From Kumtagia sp052180275 (lineage in GTDB: Bacteria; Pseudomonadota; Alphaproteobacteria; Rhizobiales; Rhizobiaceae), in assembly GCF_052180275.1 (NCBI RefSeq), contig NZ_CP197465.1, forward strand, positions 1-64,000: a stretch of DNA of 64,000 nucleotides, given 5' to 3'. How positions within the stretch are numbered: position 1 is the first letter of the stretch; each line of letters starts with the position of its first letter. The translations under genes and the position numbers were made by a program. Below are positions 46,190 to 55,074 of the stretch, piece by piece. Under the pieces are notes generated by a model. It was not told the origin of the DNA. It worked only from the letters and a program-made list of their open reading frames with translations, and did no database searches.

Positions 46190-47006
46190 GGGTTCTGTCG
46201 CAAACTCTTCTGTAATGACGGCGAGGGCATGAAGGCTCTTTGTTTTCGGGAGTTGTCATGTTCAAGGGCCGTCATTTCGACCAGTCGGTGATCCTGCTTT
46301 GCGTACGCTGGTACCTTGCCTGCAATCTGAGCCTGCGTGATCTGGAAGAAATGATGGCTGAACGTGGCCTGAGCCTCGATCACTCCACCGTGCATCGCTG
46401 GGTCGTGTGCTTCGCGCCGCAACTGCTGGAGCGCTTCAACCGGCGCAAGCGGACCGTCACCGGCAAGTGGCGCCTGGACGAGACCTATATCAAGGTCCGC
46501 GGTCAAGGGATGTATCTCTACCGTGCTATCGACAGCGTCGGCGACACGGTCGAGTTTTTCTTCAGTGAACACCGTGACCTGGTGGCTGCCAGACGCTTCC
46601 TGCGCAAAGCGTTTCAGCGTCATGGCCGCCCCGAGCGCATCGTCATAGACGGCAGCCAGACCAATCGCGAGGCAATCATTGCCTGCGACGGTGAAAGCCG
46701 GCTACGGGACCGCTCGCGGCGGCTCAAGCCGATCCGCATCCGCCGGAGCCGATACCTCAACAACCGGCTCGAGCAGGATCACCGGCGCATCAAGCGCCGC
46801 ATCCGATCCATGCTCGGCTTCAAGTCGCAGACGAGCGCCGCCATGATTTTATCCGGCATCGAGATGATCCACATGATGCGCAAACGACAGGCGAGGTATG
46901 CCTACAATCCCAGGCCGTCGATCGCCGAACAGTTCGAAATCCTCGCCGCCTGAACGGCCCAAGTCTGCGCCGAGCGCATCTCTCGCGTGGGTTTGCGACA
47001 GGACCC
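46190..47006 (+). mobile_element. IS6-family insertion sequence
   Basis: 817 bp bounded by 16-bp terminal inverted repeats: left GGGTTCTGTCGCAAAC (46190-46205) and right, read in reverse, GGGTCCTGTCGCAAAC (46991-47006), with one mismatch. It contains one complete transposase gene. The 8-bp flanks (AATGACAG and GCAAGGCT) do not match, so no target duplication survives. This is compatible with replicative IS6 events that delete adjacent DNA. It follows the Gfo/Idh gene by 17 bp. Confidence 0.9.
46258..46953 (+). CDS. IS6-family transposase
   Basis: 231 aa from the ATG at 46258 (an in-frame ATG at 46240 is less likely). N-terminal zinc/helix region FKGRHFDQSVILLCVRWYLA and HTH region (SLRDLEEMMAERGLSLDHSTVHRWV). 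DDE catalytic residues: Asp74 in WRLDETY, Asp131 in IVIDGSQTNREA, Glu172 in NNRLEQDHR. Length and order are typical of the IS6 family (IS26 relatives). No internal stop, so probably active. Confidence 0.95.
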   Translation: MFKGRHFDQSVILLCVRWYLACNLSLRDLEEMMAERGLSLDHSTVHRWVVCFAPQLLERFNRRKRTVTGKWRLDETYIKVRGQGMYLYRAIDSVGDTVEFFFSEHRDLVAARRFLRKAFQRHGRPERIVIDGSQTNREAIIACDGESRLRDRSRRLKPIRIRRSRYLNNRLEQDHRRIKRRIRSMLGFKSQTSAAMILSGIEMIHMMRKRQARYAYNPRPSIAEQFEILAA

Positions 47007-47382
47007 GCAAGGCTGGTCCGCAAAACCGCCTTGCAACCCAAACCAGCCGGCGATCTTGCGGACCAGCAGCGGGGAGAACCGTAACCCATGTATCCGGTTC
47101 ATTCCGTTACCCATCCATCGACTGGACATGGCCGCAACGTTGCCGCTTGTCCCTTCTCCCCGTCCTTCACGGGGAGAAGGTGCCCGAAGGGCGGATGAGG
47201 GGCGGCGCGGACAGTCAAAGGAAGCAGCCACTGGCCTGATATGCGCGTCGCCAGAACGAGCAGGCGATGAGATACGCAGGGTTGAACCAATTGCCACCGA
47301 ATCTTCATCCAGCGCCTTCATGCGGGCCTCCGCGACTACCGACCCTTTTCCTCCACCCGACGCGATCGCCGAAAACCGCCGA
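47007..47382. other. 376-bp non-coding stretch with a palindromic repeat
   Basis: No gene seen. Next to the IS end, CTGGTCCGCAA near 47018 and TTGCGGACCAG near 47053-47065 form an inverted repeat. A single copy of the CTTCTCCCC/GGGGAGAAG palindromic element lies at about 47150-47203, similar to the paired copies at 5352-5559. Confidence 0.55.
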
Positions 47383-48321
47383 TCACGGCGCGACCCGTTG
47401 CCGTAGCAGGCGTTCCAGCCAATCCGCAAACACCTGCAAGCGCCGCGAGAGATGCTGGCGATGCGGATAGAGCAGCGTCATCGGCATGGGTTCCGCTTGA
47501 TGGCGCGGCATCATTTCCACGAGTTCGCCCGCCTCGACATGGCGCCTGACATCGTAGGCCGGGATCTGGATGAGGCCGAGCCCCGCGAGGCAGCAGGCGA
47601 TATAGGCTTCGGCGCTGTTGACGGTGACACGGCCACGCAGCGGCATCGTGCGCAAGGTACCGTCCTCGACCCATTCCCACTCTTCGATTCGGCCACTGGA
47701 AGGCGATGCGTAATTGACAGCCCAGTGACCCGCCAGATCGTCAGGCGATTGCGGCGTTCCGTGGCGCTCCACATAGGCAGGGCTCGCGACATTGATCAGC
47801 GGTAGCTTGCCGATCGGCCGGGCGATCAGGCCGGAATCGCTGAGTGGGCCGACGCGCAGCACGCAATCCACACTGTCCTCCACCAGGTTGACCGCCCGAT
47901 CGGTGACGCCGAGGTCGATGTCGATCTGCGGGTGGAGATCGAGGAACTCCAGCAGCGCCGGCGCGATGATCAGCCGTCCGATCCGGCCCGGAACGTCGAT
48001 CCGCAGCCTGCCCGCCGGCTCGGCCCCCGTCTGCCGGAACAGGTTCTCCGTATCCTCGACGTCGGCGATGAGCCGCTGGCACCGCTCGTAGAAGGCGGCG
48101 CCGTCCTGCGTCGGCGAGACCTTGCGCGTGGTGCGATGCAGCAGGCGTGCGCCGACACGCCCTTCCAGTTCCTGGACCGCCGCCGAGACCGACGAGCGCG
48201 GGATGCCGAGCGTGTCGGCGGCGCGGGTGAAACTCGCGCATTCGACGACGCGGCTGAAGATACGGAACAGGTCGATGCGATCCAAGGCCGTGAGAACTCC
48301 ATTGTACGGGCTTCCTGACAA
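47383..48321 (-). CDS. LysR-family transcriptional regulator
   Basis: 312 aa. N-terminal winged HTH: IDLFRIFSRVVECASFTRAA, IPRSSVSAAVQELEGRVGARLLHRTTRKV (about 15-70). The C-terminal effector-binding domain has GRLRIDVPGRIGRLIIAPAL, and GLIARPIGKLPLINVAS. CrgA/PA0477-type subgroup. It is divergent from the SDR gene at 48427 with 105 bp between, so regulation of that gene is likely. Confidence 0.94.
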   Translation of the reverse strand: MSGSPYNGVLTALDRIDLFRIFSRVVECASFTRAADTLGIPRSSVSAAVQELEGRVGARLLHRTTRKVSPTQDGAAFYERCQRLIADVEDTENLFRQTGAEPAGRLRIDVPGRIGRLIIAPALLEFLDLHPQIDIDLGVTDRAVNLVEDSVDCVLRVGPLSDSGLIARPIGKLPLINVASPAYVERHGTPQSPDDLAGHWAVNYASPSSGRIEEWEWVEDGTLRTMPLRGRVTVNSAEAYIACCLAGLGLIQIPAYDVRRHVEAGELVEMMPRHQAEPMPMTLLYPHRQHLSRRLQVFADWLERLLRQRVAP

Positions 48322-48426
48322 GTGATGTCAGAATGATCGCCTTTATCTTGCAATTCTAGACGATATCTCTTTCCCAAGGCGGCCATCGATGTCGATGTTG
48401 TCGCGGACTGGCAAAGGAGACCGACC

Positions 48427-49200
48427 ATGACCGACCACAACATCAAGGGCAAAACCGTCATCATCGCCGGCGGCGCGAAGAACCTTGGCGGGCTGATCGC
48501 CCGCGATCTCGCCGCCCAGGGGGCCAAGGCGATCGCCATCCACTACAACAGCCCCGCCACTCGGGCGGATGCGGATGCGACGGTGGCCGCGGTGAAAGTC
48601 GCCGGCGCCGAGGCCGCCGCATTCCAGGCGGACCTGACCACGGCGGGCGCTGTCGAAAAATTCTTCGCCGATGCGGTCGCCACCCTTGGCCGCCCGGACA
48701 TCGCCATCAATACCGTCGGCAAGGTGCTGAAGAAGCCGATTGCCGACATCTCGGAGGCCGAATATGACGAGATGAGCGCGGTCAATGCCAAGAGCGCTTT
48801 CTTCTTCATCAAGGAGGCCGGCAGGCATCTTAACGACAACGGCAAGCTGGTGACGCTCGTCACCTCGCTGCTCGGCGCCTTCACGCCCTTCTATTCGACC
48901 TATGCCGGCACCAAGGCGCCGGTCGAACATTTTACGCGGGCGGCGTCGAAGGAGTTCGGTGAGCGCGGCATTTCGGTGACGGCGATCGGCCCCGGCCCCA
49001 TGGACACGCCCTTCTTCTACGGCCAGGAAGGCGCCGATGCACAAGCCTATCACAAGTCGGCGGCGGCGCTGTCCTCCTTCTCGAAGACCGGCCTGACCGA
49101 CATCGAGGACATTGTCCCCTATATCCGCTTCCTCGTCTCGGACGGCTGGTGGATGACCGGCCAGACCATCCTCGTCAACGGCGGATATACCACGAAGTGA
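48427..49200 (+). CDS. SDR-family oxidoreductase
   Basis: 257 aa. Nucleotide motif IIAGGAKNLGGLIA (Gly-rich, somewhat unlike classical TGxxxGIG), catalytic Tyr-x3-Lys in TYAGTKAPVEHF, and the C-terminal GQTILVNGGYTTK. Substrate unknown. Often seen beside a LysR gene of the type found here, as an aldehyde or quinone-stress inducible unit. The gene is followed at once by a strong terminator. Confidence 0.92.
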   Translation: MTDHNIKGKTVIIAGGAKNLGGLIARDLAAQGAKAIAIHYNSPATRADADATVAAVKVAGAEAAAFQADLTTAGAVEKFFADAVATLGRPDIAINTVGKVLKKPIADISEAEYDEMSAVNAKSAFFFIKEAGRHLNDNGKLVTLVTSLLGAFTPFYSTYAGTKAPVEHFTRAASKEFGERGISVTAIGPGPMDTPFFYGQEGADAQAYHKSAAALSSFSKTGLTDIEDIVPYIRFLVSDGWWMTGQTILVNGGYTTK

Positions 49201-49203
49201 CCC

Positions 49204-49243
49204 GCGAGAGCGGCCTGCCTTTCCGGCAGGCCGCTCTCGCTTT
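49204..49243 (+). terminator. Strong intrinsic terminator
   Basis: GCGAGAGCGGCCTGCC pairs perfectly over 16 bp with GGCAGGCCGCTCTCGC, with a 5-nt loop and a short T run (TTT) that merges into the MITE-like element. Terminates the SDR transcript. Confidence 0.9.
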
Positions 49244-49396
49244 AGGGTCTGTTGAGATTCAGGTGAGGGCGAGGCGAAAATGGTGCTTTTCGGGGTCGCG
49301 AAGCGACGAGCAGAGTGTACGTGGAGGTACATGAGCACCGGAAGCCCAGAAAAGTGCCATTTGCAGCCCGCTCTGACCTGAATATCAACAGACCCT
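49244..49396. mobile_element. MITE-like element with 21-bp terminal inverted repeats
   Basis: 153 bp bounded by 21-bp inverted repeats (49244-49264 and 49376-49396) that begin AGGGTCTGTTGA and differ at one base. Flanks are TTTA and TAAG, so a TA target duplication is possible (49243-49244 and 49396-49397). No transposase ORF. It is presumably mobilised in trans by a related insertion sequence elsewhere in the genome. Confidence 0.8.
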
Positions 49397-49421
49397 AAGT
49401 CGGCTGAACGGGGGACCGCTC

Positions 49422-49691
49422 GTGCATATGCTGCTGGTCATCGTCGGAGGCGCCGTCCTGCTCGGCGTGTTCGCACTGTTCGGAAAACTCTGGGGTGGCG
49501 ACATCGCCGGTATCGCCGCCGGAGCGAAACTCTTCATCCCTGTCTGGCTGGCCGTCGCATCGGTCAAAATGTGGGTCGGCGTCACGAAGGCGGGCTACAC
49601 GGTCGCTCAGGAGCTGCCGGTCCTGCTCCTTGTCCTTGCCGTGCCCTGCGCGCTTGCCGCCCTCGTGGCATGGCAGCTGGCGCGAGGCTAG
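49422..49691 (+). CDS. Small conserved membrane protein
   Basis: 89 aa with three hydrophobic segments: about 3-20 (LLVIVGGAVLLGVFALFG), 34-50 and 62-85 (ELPVLLLVLAVPCALAALVA). I do not recognise a family. It is complete, with hydrophobicity well above chance for antisense frames, and stands alone between the MITE and the convergent SDR. Function unknown. Confidence 0.65.
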   Translation: MHMLLVIVGGAVLLGVFALFGKLWGGDIAGIAAGAKLFIPVWLAVASVKMWVGVTKAGYTVAQELPVLLLVLAVPCALAALVAWQLARG

Positions 49692-49810
49692 TTCGAGGCC
49701 GCCGAGCCAGCAGGTCGAGACGGGCAGCGGCGCCGGATCACCCTCTGGCCCCGCCAGCCCAGCAGTTCCCCTCGAATCCGGCCGGACATCACCGACGGGC
49801 GACATCGGCG

Positions 49811-50566
49811 TCACACCGCTTGCGCGCCACCATCGACCGGCACCATGATGCCGGTGACGTAGTCGGACATCGGCGACGCCAGGAACAGCAGAGCGCCCGA
49901 GAGATCGTTGACCGAACCGACCCGGCCCATCGGGATACGGGCATGCGTGCGTTCGACCCAGGCCTCGTCCTCGAACAGCATTTCGGTCATGTCCGTCCTG
50001 AACCAGCCCGGCTCGATGCCGTTGACCTGGATGCCGAGCGGAGCGAACTCGATCGCCAGCGACTTCGTCATCTGCCGCACGCCGCCCTTGCTGGAGGCGT
50101 AGGCGACGCTGCGTGGCAGGCCATTCGCGCTTCCGTAGGAACAGTAGTTCACGATCTTTCCAGCGCCTTTGCCGCGCATGATCCGCGCGACCTCCACCGA
50201 GGTGATGAAGCTGCCCCGGCAGTTGACGGCGTGGACCTTGTCCCAGTCGCGGTCGTCGAAATCGAAGGAGTCCCCACGCAGGTTGAGGCCGGCGGCGTTG
50301 ACCAGGATGTCGAGGCGGCCGTGCCTGTCGCTGATCGCCGCGAAAGCTGCGAAAACCTGGCCGCGATCCGTGATGTCGCAGACGGCGCTCTCGCAGCCCA
50401 TTTCGGCCTAGGCGCTCTCGAGGACATCCTTGCGGCGGCCGATGATGACGACTTTGGCGCCGGCGGCGACAAGCGCCTGCGCCGCCCCCCTACCCAACCC
50501 GGTGGCGCCGCCTGTGACGATCGCCACCCGGCCTGTGAGATCGATGCCGTGTCCCGCTGCCGTCAC
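49811..50566 (-). pseudogene. SDR gene interrupted by an in-frame amber codon
   Basis: From a GTG at 50566 the frame opens GRVAIVTGGATGLGRGAAQ (TGGxxGLG). It runs to a TAG at 50408-50410 and resumes in the same frame, so that RRKDVLESA-stop-AEMGCESAVCDITDRG is otherwise continuous. Catalytic Tyr-x3-Lys in VAYASSKGGVRQM and C-terminal SDYVTGIMVPVDGGAQAV are intact. Only one base change (CAG to TAG) is needed. The GTGA overlap with the dhaL stop marks it as the last gene of the operon. If TAG is real, only a 195-aa piece from the ATG at 50396-50401 could be made, lacking the NAD motif. Confidence 0.85.
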
Positions 50567-51168
50567 GCGGCTGAAACGGCGTCTGTCAGCCTGACGAAGG
50601 CGAGCATGCCGGGGTCGTCCAGCCCCCTGCTCTTGTCGCCGAACATGCGGGCGCGGCCGATCTTGCACGGCCTGTCGTTGAACTCGGCCAACACGGCCCT
50701 GGCGCCGCGGCCGGCCGCGGCGGACAATGCGGCCCAGTCGTTGATGCCTGCGGTTGCCCGGGCGACGGCATCGATCGCATCGATCACCGTCTTGTCGCCA
50801 AGCTCTGACTGGCCGCGCTTGAGCATCGCATCGCGGGCGTCGCCGAGCAGACGGCCGAGGTCGGAGGGAGCAAGTTCGGTCGTCCCCTTGGTGGCCCGCC
50901 CGAACACCAGCAGCGCGGTGGCAAACAGCGTGCCCAGGCTGGAGCCCGTGGCCGCCGTGGCCGCCTGCGCATAGGCGCCGAACGCCTTGCCGAGGTCGTC
51001 CCCTGCCTTCGCCTCGACGGCGGCAAGGCGCTCGATCACGCGGGCGAGCATGCCGCCCGTGTCGCCGTCGCCGAGCTTGGCGTCGGCGGCGTTCAGTTCC
51101 TGCTCGAGCGTCGCCATCGCGGCGTGCGAGCGGGCGGCGGCTATGGCGAGATCGGCGGCCGACAGCAT
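50563..51168 (-). CDS. dhaL: Dihydroxyacetone kinase-type nucleotide subunit DhaL
   Basis: 201 aa from the ATG at 51168, which overlaps the DhaK stop. Mg-ATP-binding aspartates: Asp29, Asp34 and Asp36 in NAADAKLGDGDTG. Later SSLGTLFATALLVF and DAVARATAGINDW complete the DhaL fold. Paired with DhaK (next gene), and with no DhaM or PTS gene near, this should be an ATP-dependent ketose kinase split into two chains, as in DhaKL of the erythrulose-kinase group (LerK/DerK). Cytoplasmic. Confidence 0.9.
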   Translation of the reverse strand: MLSAADLAIAAARSHAAMATLEQELNAADAKLGDGDTGGMLARVIERLAAVEAKAGDDLGKAFGAYAQAATAATGSSLGTLFATALLVFGRATKGTTELAPSDLGRLLGDARDAMLKRGQSELGDKTVIDAIDAVARATAGINDWAALSAAAGRGARAVLAEFNDRPCKIGRARMFGDKSRGLDDPGMLAFVRLTDAVSAA

Positions 51169-52166
51169 CAGCCGACCCTCCAGAAGGGGCAGGATGCCGG
51201 CGCGGCAAGAAGCGTTTCCAGTTCGTCGTCGAGGAAGCACAGGCTTATCGAGGCGCCCGCCATTTCCATCGACGTGACATAGGGACCGACCAGCGGCTGG
51301 ACGATCGTCAGTCCCTGCGCCTCCAGCAAGGCGGCCGCCTTGCGGTACAGGATGAAAAGCTCCTCGATCGGCGTGGCGCCAAGGCTGTTGACCAGGATCG
51401 ACACGCGGTTGCCGCTTCCTTCCGGCTTCTCCGCCAGCAGACGCTCGATCATCTCGGCAGCGATGGCGTCGGCCGGCTTCAGCCTGTCGCGCCAGATGCC
51501 CGGCTCGCCATGGATGCCGATGCCCATCTCCATCTCGTCCTCGCCGATGGCGAAGGTCGGCTTGTCGGCGCCCGGCACCTGGCAGGGTGCGATGGCGAAG
51601 CCGATCGTGCGGGTCGCGGCGACCGCCTTGCGGGCTGTCTCGGCCACCTCGTCGAGCGAAGCGCCGGTCTCGGCCTTGGCGCCGGCGATCTTGTAGGCAT
51701 AGACGATGCCCGCGACGCCGCGGCGTTTCTTCATTTCGGCGGGGGAGGCGCTGGCAATGTCGTCATTGCCGAGGACGGTGCGGGTCTCGATGTCGTCGAG
51801 TTCGAGCATCTCGGCGGCCATGTCGAAGTTCATGCGGTCGCCGCCATAATTGCCATAGAGCAGCAGCACGCCCGCGCCGCCATCGGCCAGCCTGATCGCA
51901 TCCGTGCAGGACGCGGCGTTCGGCCCTTCGAAGACATTGCCGACCGAGCAGGTGTCGAGCAGGCCGTTGCCGACATAGCCTGTGAACAGCGGCAGGTGGC
52001 CGGAGCCGCCGCCCGAGGCGATGCCCACCTTGCCCTTGCGCACGCCTTCGCTGCGGCGGACGACGCGCCTGGATTCGCCGTCCAGCATCATCGAGGGGTT
52101 GGCGGCGACGAGGCCGGCCAGCATCTCGTCGACATAGTCGGACGGATTGTTGATGAGCTTCTTCAT
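51168..52166 (-). CDS. dhaK: Dihydroxyacetone kinase-type substrate subunit DhaK
   Basis: 332 aa. Substrate-binding glycine loop SGGGSGHLPLFTGYVG (51-66), Asp110 in GNYGGD, and the covalent histidine His219 in GIGIHGEPG. C terminus normal. DhaK binds a small ketose (dihydroxyacetone, erythrulose) as a hemiaminal at His219 and DhaL transfers the phosphate. It follows the ABC ATPase gene by 26 bp and precedes dhaL with an ATGA overlap. Ketotriose or ketotetrose import through the same operon is implied. Confidence 0.92.
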   Translation of the reverse strand: MKKLINNPSDYVDEMLAGLVAANPSMMLDGESRRVVRRSEGVRKGKVGIASGGGSGHLPLFTGYVGNGLLDTCSVGNVFEGPNAASCTDAIRLADGGAGVLLLYGNYGGDRMNFDMAAEMLELDDIETRTVLGNDDIASASPAEMKKRRGVAGIVYAYKIAGAKAETGASLDEVAETARKAVAATRTIGFAIAPCQVPGADKPTFAIGEDEMEMGIGIHGEPGIWRDRLKPADAIAAEMIERLLAEKPEGSGNRVSILVNSLGATPIEELFILYRKAAALLEAQGLTIVQPLVGPYVTSMEMAGASISLCFLDDELETLLAAPASCPFWRVG

Positions 52167-52192
52167 GGTCGGTTCCCGGATGCAGCAGGCGG

Positions 52193-53245
<1,053 letters not shown>

Positions 53246-53288
53246 CGGAGTAATCCTTGCTGGGAGGATTGAAGCCGCTTCGGCGGCC

Positions 53289-54143
53289 TCAGCCCTTCAC
53301 CGCGCCGGACGTCATGCCGGCGACCAGGTATTTGCGCATCAGGAGCGAGAAGATCAGCACCGGCATCATGATCAGCGTGCCGCCGGCCGCGATCTTGCCC
53401 CACTCCCAGCCCTCGTAGTTCATGAAGTTCACGACCTCGACCGGCGCCGTCATCGCGCTGTTGCGGGTCAGCGTCAGGGCGAAGAAGAAGTCGTTCCACG
53501 AATAGAGGAAGCAGAGCATCGCCGTGGTGACGATGGCCGGCCCGGACATCGGCAGAACGATCAGCACGAAGGTCTTCCAGAGGCTGGCGCCGTCGATCCA
53601 GGCCGCCTCTTCCAGCGCGCGCGGCGTGCCGTCGAAGAAGTTGCGCATCAGCCAGACGACGAGCGCCAGGTTGAAGGTCAGGTAGACCAGGATCAGGCCC
53701 GTCTTGGTGTCGAGCAGGCCGATATGGCGATAGACGAGGAAGTAGGGGATGGCGAAGGCTACCGGCGGCGCCATGCGCGACGCCAGGATCAGCAGCGAGA
53801 AGGTCCGCTCGCGGCGCATCGAGGCGCGCGACAGGGCATAGGCGCCGGGCGTGCCGATGACGAGCGCCAGAACGGTCGACACCGAGCTGGTGACGATGCT
53901 GTTCCAGATCGACGTCGAGAAACGGCCATCCCACAGGCCCTTGTAGTTCTCCAGCGTCGGCGTGAAGAACAGGCCCTCGACGCCGGTGAAGAATTCGCTG
54001 GACGGCTTGAAGCTCATCACCACGAACCACAGGAACGGCGCCAGCGTCAGAAGCGCCAGGACGATCACCACGGTGTTGGCGATGATGCGGTCGCGCAGCG
54101 GCAGGTAGGTCGGTGCACTAGTCGACACGGGAATCTCCTGCAA
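53289..54143 (-). CDS. Carbohydrate ABC transporter permease (MalG-like)
   Basis: 284 aa, six hydrophobic segments, the EAA loop ALEEAAWIDGASLWKTFVLI near 190-209, conserved C-terminal GAVKG. It overlaps the end of the preceding permease gene by 26 bp. Confidence 0.93.
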   Translation of the reverse strand: MQEIPVSTSAPTYLPLRDRIIANTVVIVLALLTLAPFLWFVVMSFKPSSEFFTGVEGLFFTPTLENYKGLWDGRFSTSIWNSIVTSSVSTVLALVIGTPGAYALSRASMRRERTFSLLILASRMAPPVAFAIPYFLVYRHIGLLDTKTGLILVYLTFNLALVVWLMRNFFDGTPRALEEAAWIDGASLWKTFVLIVLPMSGPAIVTTAMLCFLYSWNDFFFALTLTRNSAMTAPVEVVNFMNYEGWEWGKIAAGGTLIMMPVLIFSLLMRKYLVAGMTSGAVKG

Positions 54144-55074
54144 CGACGCGGATGATCACCCAGCTCAGCACCAGCGTGATGGCCAGCAGCACGATCGTGA
54201 CGGCCGACGAGTAACCGATGTAGCTGAAATTGAACGACTGCGAGAAGATGTAGTAGTTCGACACTTCGGTGACCGTTCCCGGCCCGCCATCCGTGAGGAT
54301 GTAGATCAGGGGGAACGTCTTGATGCTGTCGATCAGGCGGAACAGGCCGGCCACCAGCAGCGTGTTGCGCAGATAGGGCAAGGTGATGAACCACGTCAGC
54401 TGCCAGCTGCTCGCGCCGTCGATGCGCGCGGCTTCCCGCTGCTCTTCCGGCATCAGCGACAGCGCGGCCAGGATGATCAGCATGGTGAAGGGGAACCATT
54501 CCCAGGTATCGGCGATGATGATCGCGGTGAGCGCCCAGTCGGCGCTGGTGATCGGCGTCTGTACGGACCAGCCGAGCGCCTGGAACAGCCACCAGGCCGG
54601 GCTGATGTCCGGCGAATAGAGCACCTTCCAGATGATCGCCACGACGATCGGCGGCAGGACCATGGGCACCAGGAACGCTGATCGCAGGGCTTCCATCAGG
54701 GGCGTGCGCATGTTGAGCAGCAGCGCGACGACGAGGCCGAACAGCAGTTGCAGGATGACCGTGAAGAAGGAAAGCTTCGCCTGGACCCACAGGCTGTTGT
54801 GCAGCCGGGCATCGCTGAGAAGCAGTTCGTAATTGGCGAAGGGCGCCGAGAAATTCCAGGCCGTGCCGGGTGTGGCCAGGCTCAAGGGCGTAAAGCTGGT
54901 GATCAGCAGATAGATGGTCGGCAGCAGCGTGACCACCGCGAGGATCGCCAGGACGGGCGACAGCAGCAGCCAGAAAAAGCGCACGCGCTGCCGCTCGAAC
55001 TGCGGCAGCGGCGGCTCAGCGGTGCCGTGGCTTGCAGCCACGGCACCAGTCGCCCTGGGAGGATGCGACGTCAA
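54118..55074 (-). CDS. Carbohydrate ABC transporter permease (MalF-like)
   Basis: 318 aa if the TTG at 55074 (overlapping the TGA of the binding-protein gene) is the start. A GTG at 54984 (VRFFWLLLSP) would start right at the first membrane helix. There is no ATG close by. Six membrane segments, EAA loop EQREAARIDGASSWQLTWF. The stem-loop at 55021-55047 falls inside the N-terminal coding region if the TTG is used, but would be intercistronic if the GTG is used. Confidence 0.9.
   Translation of the reverse strand: MTSHPPRATGAVAASHGTAEPPLPQFERQRVRFFWLLLSPVLAILAVVTLLPTIYLLITSFTPLSLATPGTAWNFSAPFANYELLLSDARLHNSLWVQAKLSFFTVILQLLFGLVVALLLNMRTPLMEALRSAFLVPMVLPPIVVAIIWKVLYSPDISPAWWLFQALGWSVQTPITSADWALTAIIIADTWEWFPFTMLIILAALSLMPEEQREAARIDGASSWQLTWFITLPYLRNTLLVAGLFRLIDSIKTFPLIYILTDGGPGTVTEVSNYYIFSQSFNFSYIGYSSAVTIVLLAITLVLSWVIIRVVAGDSRVD
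55021..55047 (-). terminator. Perfect stem-loop downstream of SBP gene
   Basis: GGTGCCGTGGCT pairs perfectly over 12 bp with AGCCACGGCACC around a 3-nt loop, 24 nt past the binding-protein stop. It resembles the malE-malF type intercistronic hairpin that stabilises upstream mRNA. Confidence 0.75.

Noticed and set aside
46182..47014. 8-bp target duplication flanking the IS6 element
   Set aside because: Flanks AATGACAG and GCAAGGCT do not match in any offset tried.
47018..47068. Inverted repeat CTGGTCCGCAA / TTGCGGACCAG as a terminator or RNA gene
   Set aside because: Loop of over 20 nt with no T run; may be only the trace of an older repeat.
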